Shown: positions 29,180 through 38,193 of the stretch, one piece after another
Layout: every line of letters begins with the position of its first letter
How positions within the stretch are numbered: position 1 is the stretch's first letter
Assembly: GCA_017744355.1 (NCBI GenBank)
Contig: JAGIBK010000002.1
Coordinates: 107,001 to 171,000, forward strand
Reading direction: 5' to 3'
DNA: 64,000 nt
Source: a bacterium
GTDB taxonomy: Bacteria; Cyanobacteriota; Sericytochromatia; S15B-MN24; UBA4093
Notes under the pieces: generated by a model
What the model was told of the DNA's origin: nothing
Seen by the model: only the letters and a program-made list of their open reading frames with translations
Databases searched by the model: none
Made by a program: the position numbers and the translations under genes

Positions 29180-31045
29180 TTGACTGGCCTTGACTCACGC
29201 GAACCGGCCCGAGAGCTTCCCGCCGCGTTATACCGGTATTGGCCGGTCGTGCTGGTTGCGTGCCTCGGGCTGGCCGTCTCGATCGCGGCCTATTTCGGGG
29301 TGCGCGAGCGCGAGCAGGAGCGCCAACGCCACCGTCTCGAACAGCAATCGAGCGGAGTCGCCACCAGCCTCATCAGCAATCTGACCGATTACCTGGAGGT
29401 GCTCCACTCCGTTCGGGCCTTCTACGATGCGAACCCCAGGGTCGATCGCGCACAGTTTCGGACCTTCGCCACCACCACCTTGGCCCGTCACCCCGGGATC
29501 AAGGCCCTCGAATGGGTGCCCCGGGTGCCTGGGGCCGAGCGTCAGGCCTTCGAAGCGCGGGCCCGGGCGGAGGGCCTCGCCGCCTTCCGGATCACCGAGC
29601 GGGATGCTGCGGGGCGCCTGGTGCCAGCCGCCGAGCGCAGCGAGTACTATCCGGTCTACTTCGTCGAGCCCCAGGCCGAGAACGCGCAGGCCTTGGGCCA
29701 TTCGCCCCAGATCGCGACGCGTCAGCAGGCCCTTGCCCAGGCGCGCGACGCCGGCAATGTGGTTGCAACCGAACGTTTCTCCTTGATCCAAGATCGCTCG
29801 AACGGGGCTGGAGTGGTCGCCTTCTTGCCCGTCTATCGCGGCGGCGGCGTCCCCGATACGATCGCCGAGCGCCGCGAGCGCTTGATGGGCTTCGTGGAAG
29901 GCGTGTTCCGGGTCGACGACATCGTGACCGCCACCCTGCGGGGAGTAGAGCCGAAGGCCCTCAACTTTCACCTCTACGACGACTCCGCTGCAGACCCGGC
30001 GCGCTTCTTGGTCGGCTACGCGGACGGACGCCCGCTGCGCGCCCCTGCCACCGTGAGCGCCAAGCCCTGGTCGCTCGGCTTCGACTTCGGGAGCAGGCGC
30101 TGGTCGTTCATGTTCTACCCGGCGTTCGGCGCCGTGGCCGGGGGCCTCTTCCCGTGGACGGTCCTGCTCGCGGGCTTCCTCTTCACGGGCTTGAGCGGCG
30201 GCTATCTCTTCAGCCTCCTGAGCCGGAAGGCGGACATCGAGCGTGAGGTCATCGAACGGACCACCGAGAACCAGCGCGCCTTTGAGGAGATCTCCCGGCG
30301 CACCCTGGAGCTGCAGCAGGCTCAGGAGCTCGATCGCCTCAAGACCAACTTCGTCAGCGCCGTCTCCCACGACCTGCGCGCGCCGTTGACCTCGATCCTG
30401 GGCTACGCGGAGTTTCTGGAAGAAGAGATCGGGGGCCCCTTGAGCCCCGCGCAGCGCGGCTTCGTGGAGCAGATCGGCAAGGGGACGCACCGCATGGAGC
30501 ACCTGCTGGACGACTTGCTGGACTTTGCGCGGATCGACGCGGGCACCTTCGTGCTGCGCGTGCAGCCGGTGGATCTCGGCGCGCAGATCCGCGAGATCGC
30601 CGAAAGCCTCACGCCCCAGCTGGCCGACGCGCACCTGGCCCTGGAGGTCGCGGTGCCCCCGACGCCCTTGCTCGCGGCCCTCGACGCGCAGCGCATCGAG
30701 CGGGTGTTCATCAACCTCCTGAACAACGCCATCAAGTTCACCCCGGCCGAGGGGACCATCCGGGTCCGAGCCATGCGCTCACCCGATGGGCTACGCTGCG
30801 AGGTGGAGGACACGGGGATCGGGATCGCCCCCGAGGACTTGCCACGCCTGTTCCAGCCCTTCTCCCAGATCGAGAATGGCCTGCACCGTGGCGGCGCAGG
30901 CCTCGGCCTGAGCATCAGCAAGACGATCGTCGAGGCCCACGGCGGCTCGATCGAGGTCAGCAGCAAGCCCGGCCAGGGCAGCCTCTTCGTGCTGCGCTTC
31001 CCCGAAACGGCCGAGAGGGCGGCCGAAACCACCCTCTCGAACTGA
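29180..31045 (+). CDS. CHASE-domain sensor histidine kinase
   Basis: A 621-residue membrane kinase. TM1 about 22-42, an extracytoplasmic CHASE domain (VLHSVRAFYDANPRVDRAQF, then IKALEWVPRV and GVVAFLPVYRGG), TM2 about 325-347. HisKA has the phospho-accepting His in VSHDLRAPLTS near 397. The HATPase has the N box NLLNNAIKF, then DTGIGIAP and GAGLGLSI. CHASE senses small extracellular ligands in other families. The start is a TTG at 29180 with GAGG upstream. The nearby ATG at 29161 is in another frame and stops after ten codons. No response regulator is adjacent. Confidence 0.9.
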   Translation: MTGLDSREPARELPAALYRYWPVVLVACLGLAVSIAAYFGVREREQERQRHRLEQQSSGVATSLISNLTDYLEVLHSVRAFYDANPRVDRAQFRTFATTTLARHPGIKALEWVPRVPGAERQAFEARARAEGLAAFRITERDAAGRLVPAAERSEYYPVYFVEPQAENAQALGHSPQIATRQQALAQARDAGNVVATERFSLIQDRSNGAGVVAFLPVYRGGGVPDTIAERRERLMGFVEGVFRVDDIVTATLRGVEPKALNFHLYDDSAADPARFLVGYADGRPLRAPATVSAKPWSLGFDFGSRRWSFMFYPAFGAVAGGLFPWTVLLAGFLFTGLSGGYLFSLLSRKADIEREVIERTTENQRAFEEISRRTLELQQAQELDRLKTNFVSAVSHDLRAPLTSILGYAEFLEEEIGGPLSPAQRGFVEQIGKGTHRMEHLLDDLLDFARIDAGTFVLRVQPVDLGAQIREIAESLTPQLADAHLALEVAVPPTPLLAALDAQRIERVFINLLNNAIKFTPAEGTIRVRAMRSPDGLRCEVEDTGIGIAPEDLPRLFQPFSQIENGLHRGGAGLGLSISKTIVEAHGGSIEVSSKPGQGSLFVLRFPETAERAAETTLSN

Positions 31046-31066
31046 ACCTGGTTTTGTTCGCTACGC

Positions 31067-33124
31067 TTAGCGCTTGGTGCTGCCGGCCGGGAGGCTCAGC
31101 TGCGGAACGCGCTTGAGCGCGGGGGCCGTACCGCTGTTATCGCTGACAAAGAACGCGACGGTCTCTTCCAGGATCTGCGCCTGCTGCCGCAGGTCGGTCG
31201 CCGCGCTGGAGACCTCCTCGGTGGCGGCAGAAGCCTGCTGAGAGCTGCGGTTGAGGCTCTCGACGGCCAGCACGACTTGGTCGGCGCCCTGGCGCTGCTC
31301 GCTGGTGGCGTAGGTGACCGTGTGGGTCAGCTCGTTCATCTCAGCCACCGCGCCGGTCACCTGGTCGTTGATACCGGCCATCTGCTCGGCCGCAGCCACG
31401 ATCTGGGAGCTGGCCCGGGCCTGTTCGTTGGTCGCCGCCGAGACCTCGCTCAAGAGGCTCGAGACCTGGTGCGAGGCGTCCTTGATCTTGGCGAGCGCCT
31501 CGCTGGTGTGGCTCGCGAGCTGCATGCCCTCGCTGACCTTGGCGGCGCCCTGCTCGGTGGCGCCCACCGCCTGGGTGGTCTCCTTCTGGATGCCCTTGAT
31601 GAGGTCCCCGATCTCGCGGGTGGCCTTGGCCGACCGTTCGGCGAGCTTGCGGACCTCGTCGGCGACCACCGCGAAGCCGCGGCCCGCCTCACCCGCACGG
31701 GCCGCCTCGATGGCAGCGTTGAGCGCGAGCAGGTTGGTTTGCTCGGCGATGTCGTCGATCACCTCGATGATCGCCCCGATCTCGCCCGAGCGCTGGTCGA
31801 GCATCCGGATGGTGTCGAGGATCCCTGCCATGGTCTCGTTGATGGCCTGCATGCCGCCGATGGTCTTGGCGACCGCGGCCTCGCCGGCGTTTGCCGCCTC
31901 GCTGCTCTGGAAGGCGACCTGGTTGGCGTGACCCACGTTGCCGGCCACCTGCTGGATGCTCGCGGCGAGCTCCGAGATGGAGCTCGAGGTCTGGGTGACG
32001 GCCGCGGCGAGCTCGTCCGACTGTCCACGCACCAGGTTCACCTTGGTGCCGAGACGCTGGACGCTGTTGTCCACCGACTGGAGGTTGGCGGCCATCTCCT
32101 CCATCGCCGCGGAGGTCTCCTCGGCGCTCGAGGCCTGGACCGAGGTGGTTTCGCCGAGGCGGGCGCTGGCTGAGTCGATCTGGACGGCACCGGCGCTGAC
32201 CGAACCCGCGGCGGTGCGCACGCGGTCCACCACCTCGCGCAGGTTGGTGACCATTTTGGCGATCGCGTTGCCGAACTGGTCGCGATCGCTCTTGGGCGCG
32301 ATGCTGCGGGTGAGGTCGCCCCGGCTCATGGCTTCGGCCACGCCCGCGACCTCCTTGAGGTAGGTCATCATCGACTCGAAGGTGCGGGCCATGTCGCCCA
32401 GTTCGTCCTGGCTCTGGACGTTGAGACGCTGGTCCAGCTCGCCCTTGGCGATGCCCTCGGCGGCGGCGGCCACCTGGGCGAGGTTGCGGGCGATCTGGCG
32501 CGAGAGGGCAAGGGCGATCCCGAGGCCCGACGCGACCGAGAGCGCCAGGGCGATGAGGGTCATGGTCAGGGCCCCCTGGAAGTCGCGCTGGGCCTTCTCG
32601 GTGGTCTCCTTGGCGAGGCGCTCGTTGCGCTTGACCATCTTGTCGACCCCCTCGTCGAAGGCCGTATAGACGGGCAGGGCTTCCTGCTTGATGACGCGGT
32701 AGGACTCGACGTTGCGGTTGGCGCGGCTCAGGACGAGAGCCTTTTCCAGCAGTACCAGGTACGCCTCGTAGTTCCGCTTGGCCTCTTCGTAGAGGGCGCG
32801 GTCCGCATCGGAGCGGATCAACTTCTCGTAGTGGGCGAAGTTGTCGGTGAAGTAGCGCTTGTTCTGCGCGATCAACCCTTCGACCTTCGCGATCTCCGCT
32901 TCTTCGGTTTCAAGCAGGTGGCGGTTGGCGTAGCGCTGGAGGGCCGAGACATTCTTGTTCATGTAGCCGAGGAGGGTCGCCTTGGGCAGCCGGTACTCGG
33001 CGACTTCTTTGAGGTTGTCGTTCATGGTGCCCAGTTGCATGAGGGAGAAAACCCCAAGGCCGAGCGTCAGCAAGCTCGTCGCCAGAAAACCACCCAGCAG
33101 CTTCTTCCCAATGGTCAATCGCAT
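31067..33124 (-). CDS. methyl-accepting chemotaxis protein (4HB-type sensor)
   Basis: Third chemoreceptor, 685 residues after setting the start at 33124 (AAGGAGAG upstream; protein begins [13 protein letters not shown]). TM1 about 9-30, a helical-bundle sensor domain, TM2 about 188-210, HAMP, and a long coiled coil with signalling tip [20 protein letters not shown] near 470-495. Closest in layout to the receptor at 2.2-4.3 kb, suggesting duplication. It converges with the histidine kinase gene, with only 21 bases between stops. Confidence 0.93.
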   Translation of the reverse strand: MRLTIGKKLLGGFLATSLLTLGLGVFSLMQLGTMNDNLKEVAEYRLPKATLLGYMNKNVSALQRYANRHLLETEEAEIAKVEGLIAQNKRYFTDNFAHYEKLIRSDADRALYEEAKRNYEAYLVLLEKALVLSRANRNVESYRVIKQEALPVYTAFDEGVDKMVKRNERLAKETTEKAQRDFQGALTMTLIALALSVASGLGIALALSRQIARNLAQVAAAAEGIAKGELDQRLNVQSQDELGDMARTFESMMTYLKEVAGVAEAMSRGDLTRSIAPKSDRDQFGNAIAKMVTNLREVVDRVRTAAGSVSAGAVQIDSASARLGETTSVQASSAEETSAAMEEMAANLQSVDNSVQRLGTKVNLVRGQSDELAAAVTQTSSSISELAASIQQVAGNVGHANQVAFQSSEAANAGEAAVAKTIGGMQAINETMAGILDTIRMLDQRSGEIGAIIEVIDDIAEQTNLLALNAAIEAARAGEAGRGFAVVADEVRKLAERSAKATREIGDLIKGIQKETTQAVGATEQGAAKVSEGMQLASHTSEALAKIKDASHQVSSLLSEVSAATNEQARASSQIVAAAEQMAGINDQVTGAVAEMNELTHTVTYATSEQRQGADQVVLAVESLNRSSQQASAATEEVSSAATDLRQQAQILEETVAFFVSDNSGTAPALKRVPQLSLPAGSTKR

Positions 33125-33192
33125 GAGCTCTCCTTCGAAAACCGGGCAAAGAGGACATTTGCGATTCAACTATGGACGAGAGCCCGGCCGTA

Positions 33193-33206
33193 GGGACCAT
33201 GGTCCC
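33193..33206. repeat. 14-bp perfect palindrome before the third chemoreceptor gene
   Basis: GGGACCATGGTCCC lies about 70 bases upstream of the start. It is just downstream of a TATAAC (33229-33224, minus strand) that could be the -10 box. A regulator site is possible. Confidence 0.45.
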
Positions 33207-33256
33207 AAGTTGGGACGGGCTTTGTTATACAAATATGAACCAGTGGGGGTGTGGGC

Positions 33257-33865
33257 TTAAACCTGCTCGATGCGCCGCAAGGGCAGGCGCCATTCGAGGA
33301 TGACCGAAGCGATGCGCAGCCCGCAGACCACCGCCAGAAGGCTGAAGAGGTAAACGGGCGTGGTCGGCAGGCCCATGGCGATCGCCGCGCCCGCGAGCAT
33401 GGCCCAGACCACGTACAGGCTCGTGTTCTGGAAGACCATGGGGCGCCTGCGGGCGAGGACGTCGCGGATGAGGCCTCCGCCGGTGCCGGTCATGACCGCC
33501 GCCAGGATGACGGCCAGGTGCGACAGGTGAACCTCGACCGCGTAGAGGGCCCCCTGGATGGCGAAGGCCGCGAGTCCCACCGCGTCCAGGTACATGGCCA
33601 GCCGCAGCCACCGGCGGATCCAGCGGCGCGGCAGCAGGTAGGTCGCGATGATCGAGGCGATCGCCACGTAGTGCAGGGTGGTCTGGGCCCAGAAGCCCTC
33701 GAGCGGGATACCGAGCAACAGGTTCCGCACGATCCCGCCTCCGAAGGAGGCCGTCATCCCAAGGAAGAGCACCCCGATCACGTCGTAGTCCTCCTCCATG
33801 GCGACGACGGCGCCGCTGGTGGCGAAGGCGATGGTGCCGATGACGTTCAAGATTTCCCAGACCAT
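33257..33865 (-). CDS. TRIC-type membrane channel (UPF0126/YicG family)
   Basis: A 202-residue inner-membrane protein with two homologous halves of three to four TM helices. Signatures are GTIAFATSGAVVAMEE, the Gly-rich FGGGIVRNLLLG and, in the second half, TGTGGGLIRDVLARR. Bacterial members of the family form trimeric K+-permeable channels. The start at 33865 matches the family N-terminus; an ATG ten codons upstream (33895) is an alternative. Neither has a strong ribosome site. Monocistronic. Confidence 0.88.
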   Translation of the reverse strand: MVWEILNVIGTIAFATSGAVVAMEEDYDVIGVLFLGMTASFGGGIVRNLLLGIPLEGFWAQTTLHYVAIASIIATYLLPRRWIRRWLRLAMYLDAVGLAAFAIQGALYAVEVHLSHLAVILAAVMTGTGGGLIRDVLARRRPMVFQNTSLYVVWAMLAGAAIAMGLPTTPVYLFSLLAVVCGLRIASVILEWRLPLRRIEQV

Positions 33866-33979
33866 GAGGCCATCATAACCGTCTATCGGCGCCATTTCCA
33901 GGCTTTTTTAACGTGCTGATAACCGAATTTTCGAGCGAACGGGGGATAACCATGGAGTGTCCCGTCCTAGGAGCCTGCG

Positions 33980-35203
33980 ATGCAACCGATCAACGCCGGA
34001 CAGCCCCCAAAGCCCGTGATTGCGGCCGTTTCCGTCCCTGCGCCCACCGCCCCGGCGGTGCGGCCGCCGAAGGCCGAGCTCAAGGCGCAGCGCCTCGGCG
34101 CGATCGACGAGTTCTTGATCGTGTCAGGCGCTCATGGCGAAGGCCCGGCGATCAGCGCCAAGGACGGGCAGAAGCTCGGCGCGCTGGTCGATGCCCTCAA
34201 GGCGGCCCAGGGCAAGGCGGAAGCCGACCCCGTCACCCGGGTCTCCAAGGAACTCGGCTATCACGTCGACGTCACGAACGAGGCCAAGCCCAAGTACGAG
34301 CGCCCAGAAGAGCTCGCCCGCGACCAGGCCGAGAGCAAGGCCCAGAGCAAGCGCGCCGACATCGCCCCGGGCGTCATGCTCCAGCGCAAGTCCAACGGCG
34401 GTCAGTACGGTATCCGCCAGCTCCGCGCGGACTCGCCGTTCGAGCGGGATATTCCCGTCACCGGCTTGCAGAAGACCGACAAGACCTGGTCCGTCCCCAC
34501 CATCGAGAACCCGAAGGCCAAGGACGGGAAGTTCGACCCCTTCGACTACATGCCGAACATCGTCTTCGCGAGCAAGGAGGACTCCTTCCCCGTCCTGCCG
34601 GATCTCGACGGTGACGGCAAGACCAAGACCGACGCCGACCACTACGATCACGGGGTGATCGGTGGCAAGCAAGCCCTCACCGGCGCCTTCACGGTGGCGA
34701 AGAAGGGCGAGTACACGGTCATGACCTACAGCTTCTACGAGGTGGACAACAAGTTCACCAACTACCACCGAGGCGACTCGAGCACGGTCTCGGTCTACAT
34801 GAAGCCCGACAAGGCAGGGAAGCTCAAGCCCGAGTACCTCTACACCTCGTGGCACTATGCCGGCCATATGACCGCCTGGGACGATCTCAAGAAGGGGCCC
34901 GACGGCCGCCCGGTCGTGCTGGTCGAGCGCGGGAGCCACGCGGTCCATCCCTTCGGCAAGAAGGAAGAGCTGCCCGCCAAGGGCCTTTGGATCAACGGGG
35001 ACGGCAGCACCGCCCTCAACGGCAAGCCCCTTGAGAACCGGCTGGGCTTCGTGAGCCCTCAGACCAATATCGAGGGGGCGCGGCAGCTCGACCTGAGCGA
35101 CGCGAAGGACCTGGCGACCATGGACACCTATTTCGCCAAGTACCCCGAGCGGACCCACCCCATCCACCCGATCCTCTTCCAGAAGCTCGGTGATCTGAAG
35201 TAA
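33980..35203 (+). CDS. hypothetical protein with Vps62/DUF946-like C-terminal domain
   Basis: A 407-residue protein with no signal peptide. The first 60 residues are Pro/Ala-rich and look disordered. The remainder contains PDLDGDGKTKTDADHYDHG (a Ca2+-loop-like Asp cluster), SFYEVDNKFTNYHRGDSS, WHYAGHMTAWDDL and VVLVERGSHAVHPFG. The last two resemble the W-D/E-H-V and GSHA segments of Vps62/NPP1-like proteins. The resemblance is weak, and function is unknown. AGGAG seven bases before the ATG supports the start. It is flanked by convergent and divergent genes, so it is its own unit. Confidence 0.75.
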   Translation: MQPINAGQPPKPVIAAVSVPAPTAPAVRPPKAELKAQRLGAIDEFLIVSGAHGEGPAISAKDGQKLGALVDALKAAQGKAEADPVTRVSKELGYHVDVTNEAKPKYERPEELARDQAESKAQSKRADIAPGVMLQRKSNGGQYGIRQLRADSPFERDIPVTGLQKTDKTWSVPTIENPKAKDGKFDPFDYMPNIVFASKEDSFPVLPDLDGDGKTKTDADHYDHGVIGGKQALTGAFTVAKKGEYTVMTYSFYEVDNKFTNYHRGDSSTVSVYMKPDKAGKLKPEYLYTSWHYAGHMTAWDDLKKGPDGRPVVLVERGSHAVHPFGKKEELPAKGLWINGDGSTALNGKPLENRLGFVSPQTNIEGARQLDLSDAKDLATMDTYFAKYPERTHPIHPILFQKLGDLK

Positions 35204-35204
35204 T

Positions 35205-36287
35205 TCAAGCCATCGCCTCGCTGCCGATGGCCTCGTTGCCCTGGACGAAGCGGACCAGTCGCGCCAGGTAGCTCGATAAGGGTGGTACGGCCAGACCGCT
35301 GCCATGCAAGGCCGCCTGCACCTGGGTCGTGTCGTAGTGGGTCGGGTGGGCGAAGTAGTCCACGGCGGCCGAGGGGATTTCCATCAGCCGATAGAGGCCC
35401 GGGACGCGGTCGATGGCCTTCTTGGCGAGCCCCGGATCGAGCGGCACCCGCAGAATCTTGCGCCCGGTGGCGCGCTCCAGCGCGCGCAAGAGCGCATCCA
35501 CGCTCAGGGCGTTCGGGTCGGCCAACTGGTAGATGCCCCCGACGGTCTCGGGCCGACCTGAAAGGTGCGCGATCGCCTCGATCACGAAGTCGCGCGGCAC
35601 CACGTTGAGCCGGATCCTCCGCGGGTCGGCCACGACCGGCACCAGGGCGAGCCCTTTCTGGCGCAGGATCCAGCGGATCAGGAAGTAGGGGCCGTCGTAC
35701 TTCTGGGTGGCGCCGGTGCGGCTGTCGCCGACCACGATGGCGGGCCGGTACACCGTCGCGGGCAGCCCGCCTTGCATCCGGCGCTGAACCTCCACCTCGG
35801 CCAGGAACTTGGTCTCCTCGTAGAAGTTGTTGAAGGCCTGCCCCACATCCAGATCCGTCTCCCGGAAATGGCCGTCGTGCCGCCCGCTCACGTAGCAGGT
35901 GCTCACGTAGTGCATGCGTGAAAGCCCCGGACAGCCCTCGGCCCAGTCCAGGAGGTGACGGGTCCCTTCCACGTTCACCTGCATGGCCGGCTCGCGCGGG
36001 ACGCTCAGATCGTAGATCGCCGCCAGGTGGTAGATTTCGACCGTCTCGCGCTTGAGCGTCGCATCGAGGCCCAGCCCGGGCGCCCTGAGATCCCCGGCTT
36101 CGAGCAGGATGCGGCCTTCAAGCTCCGGGTGCCGGGCCTCGAGCTGGGCCTTGCGCGCGAGGGCCTGGTTCACGAACTTGGGCTGGATGAGGCAGGTGGC
36201 TGTGAGCTCGGGCGCGCGCAAAAGGACCCGCGGCAGCAGCTCGGAGCCCAGAAAGCCGGGAAAGCCGGTGAAGAGGACGGTGGGCAA
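35205..36287 (-). CDS. SDR-family reductase (extended, NAD-binding_4 type)
   Basis: A 360-residue NAD(P)-dependent extended short-chain dehydrogenase/reductase. The nucleotide-binding Gly motif TGFPGFLGSELL is near the N-terminus, and the active-site YEETK (YxxxK) follows VSTCYVSGRHDG. The layout resembles fatty acyl-CoA/thioester reductase domains. The start is set at a TTG at 36287 with AAGGAG upstream; no ATG or GTG fits, and the long upstream frame is antisense-like shadow of msrB. It follows msrB after eight bases, so the two share a transcript. The substrate is unknown. Confidence 0.82.
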   Translation of the reverse strand: MPTVLFTGFPGFLGSELLPRVLLRAPELTATCLIQPKFVNQALARKAQLEARHPELEGRILLEAGDLRAPGLGLDATLKRETVEIYHLAAIYDLSVPREPAMQVNVEGTRHLLDWAEGCPGLSRMHYVSTCYVSGRHDGHFRETDLDVGQAFNNFYEETKFLAEVEVQRRMQGGLPATVYRPAIVVGDSRTGATQKYDGPYFLIRWILRQKGLALVPVVADPRRIRLNVVPRDFVIEAIAHLSGRPETVGGIYQLADPNALSVDALLRALERATGRKILRVPLDPGLAKKAIDRVPGLYRLMEIPSAAVDYFAHPTHYDTTQVQAALHGSGLAVPPLSSYLARLVRFVQGNEAIGSEAMA

Positions 36288-36295
36288 GTGAAGCG

Positions 36296-36706
36296 CTACT
36301 CCTTCTCGAGCTTGAGCGAGGCCGAGTTGGCGCAGTAGCGCAGGTGGGTGGGGGCTGGGCCGTCGTTGAAGACGTGGCCCACGTGCGCGCCGCAGTGGCT
36401 GCACATGACCTCGGTGCGCACCATGCCGTGGCTGCGATCGACCGCCTCTTCGATGCTGTCGCCCTCGACGGGCGCGTAGAAGCTCGGCCAGCCGCAGCCC
36501 GCATCGAACTTGGTGTTGGAGCTGAAGAGGGAGGCGCCGCAGGCGGCGCAGTGGTAGATCCCTTGCTCGGTGGTGTCCCAGTAGGCGCCGGTGAAGGGGC
36601 GCTCGGTGCCTTTCTGGCGCATGACGTGGTACTGCTCGGGGGTGAGCTGCGCGCGCCACTCGGCGTCGGTCTTCTCGACGGGATAATGCTTGGTCGATTC
36701 CGCCAT
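36296..36706 (-). CDS. msrB: peptide methionine-(R)-S-oxide reductase MsrB
   Basis: Repairs the R epimer of methionine sulfoxide. 136 residues, standard size. Zinc-binding CxxC pairs are CAAC and CSHC. The catalytic Cys is in RYCANSASL near residue 123 (RYC-N-ASL). No signal peptide, so cytoplasmic. The matching msrA is about 10 kb away, on the opposite strand. Confidence 0.96.
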   Translation of the reverse strand: MAESTKHYPVEKTDAEWRAQLTPEQYHVMRQKGTERPFTGAYWDTTEQGIYHCAACGASLFSSNTKFDAGCGWPSFYAPVEGDSIEEAVDRSHGMVRTEVMCSHCGAHVGHVFNDGPAPTHLRYCANSASLKLEKE

Positions 36707-36741
36707 GTCCGTTCTCCTTCCCGTGGGGTGCTGCTCTCAGT

Positions 36742-38031
36742 TTACGAGATTGGCGTGATTTGGGAAGGCTGCTTCGCGTGCTGCTCGGCGGCGATCATCT
36801 CGGCCGTGCGGCAGCCGGCCTCCAGGGCCCCCGCGATGCTGCTCTGGACCAGGATCTCGCTGGCGAGGTAGAGCCCTTCTTCCAGCTTGGGGTCGGGGAG
36901 CTGCGAGAGGCACTCGGGCGTTTCTCTGAACTGGGCGTAGGGGATCCGGTCGATGCGCAGCGCCTCCCAGTCCTTGAAGTCGTGCCGGGGGAAGATGTCC
37001 GCGAGCTCCTTTCGGCAGCGATCGACCAGCGCCCCGTCGCTCGCCTCGGGATCGCCGAGCACCTGCACCAGGCTCAGCTGAGATCCCACTGGGGCGCAGG
37101 CGGGGTTGATCCGCGAGGCGGGCGCCAGCTGGTTGACGGTGCGCGAGGGGGTGGCGTTCAGGAGGATCGACGGGGCGTCGTAGAGCGGCGTCGGATGCTT
37201 GAAGGCCAAGTTGACCATCCCGTGGCCCAAGAGGCCGAATTGCCGGCGACTGAGGCGCTGCAACTCGGGAAGGGCCGTGGCGAGGACCACGCGTTCGGCG
37301 GCGAGGCGCTCGCCGTTTGCAAGCGACACCATGAAGCTGCCGTCTCTTTGCCTCTGGAGTGCCTTCACCCGGGTGCGCAGGCGCAGCGCACCCGTCGGCA
37401 GCCGCGAAGCCAGCTGATCGGGGATCGCTTGCATGCCAAGGGCCGGGATGCTCGCGCCTCGCAGCGCCATCATTTTCCAGTAGTAGCGGAAGAGGCTCGC
37501 GTCGGTCGCCAGGACCGGGTCGAAGAAGGTCCCCGAGAAGAAGGGATCGAGGAAGTGAGAAACGAAGCCTGCCGAGAAGCCGTAGCGCCGCCAGTAGGTC
37601 CCGGTCTCGATCCCCATGGGCTGGACCAAGTGGGCATCTGGGAGGCTCGCCACATCGAGGGTGAGCTTGGCGAGGAGCCACTGGTCCCGGCGAGTGAACC
37701 ACGGCAGCCGCAGCGTGGCGAGCACCGCCTGAGCGTCGAGCGGATCGAGCAGGAAGTCGTCGATGCGCACACCGTCCCAGACGCGTGCGCCCGGCGTGAG
37801 GGGACGCAGCTGGAGCGCGTCGAGGTCGAGCAGTTCGCGGGCGATGGGGTAGGCGGGGAACAAGACCTGGAACCCCGCGTCGATGATGAAGCCGTCTTGC
37901 CGGTGGCTGCCGATCCGGCCGCCCACCCGGGAGGTGGCCTCCAGCACGAGCACCTCCAGCCCTTGAGCGACGAGCGCGTTGGCGCAGGACAGCCCCGCAA
38001 GCCCCGCTCCGACCACGATGGTTCGTCCCAT
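36742..38031 (-). CDS. FAD-dependent amine oxidase/desaturase-like oxidoreductase
   Basis: A 429-residue flavoprotein of the amine-oxidase/phytoene-desaturase superfamily. The FAD-binding GAGLAGLSCANAL is at residues 8-20, followed by EATSRVGGRIGSH and a C-terminal FAD segment ending AGALEAGCRTAEMI. The start at 38031 is preceded by an excellent AAAGGAGG. A longer frame upstream has no support. Members of this branch act on carotenoids, protoporphyrinogen or amines, and the squalene/phytoene synthase gene about 3 kb away makes an isoprenoid substrate possible. This remains a guess. Confidence 0.85.
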   Translation of the reverse strand: MGRTIVVGAGLAGLSCANALVAQGLEVLVLEATSRVGGRIGSHRQDGFIIDAGFQVLFPAYPIARELLDLDALQLRPLTPGARVWDGVRIDDFLLDPLDAQAVLATLRLPWFTRRDQWLLAKLTLDVASLPDAHLVQPMGIETGTYWRRYGFSAGFVSHFLDPFFSGTFFDPVLATDASLFRYYWKMMALRGASIPALGMQAIPDQLASRLPTGALRLRTRVKALQRQRDGSFMVSLANGERLAAERVVLATALPELQRLSRRQFGLLGHGMVNLAFKHPTPLYDAPSILLNATPSRTVNQLAPASRINPACAPVGSQLSLVQVLGDPEASDGALVDRCRKELADIFPRHDFKDWEALRIDRIPYAQFRETPECLSQLPDPKLEEGLYLASEILVQSSIAGALEAGCRTAEMIAAEQHAKQPSQITPIS

Positions 38032-38193
38032 TCGCTTGCCTCCTTTAATCCCCGAGCGGCTCCATTCTGGGACCCAGAGGCGAGCGGAGCCGCCCCGGGG
38101 GCCCCAAAAAAGATCGTCCGATCTCGCGCTTGAAGCTTGCTCGCTTTCTCGTATGCTGCCTTCGTCCCATACAGGCAAGCGGAGGATTTTTCG

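Noticed and set aside
29161..29193. ATG at 29161 as start of the CHASE kinase
   Set aside because: It is in a different frame and ends after ten codons.
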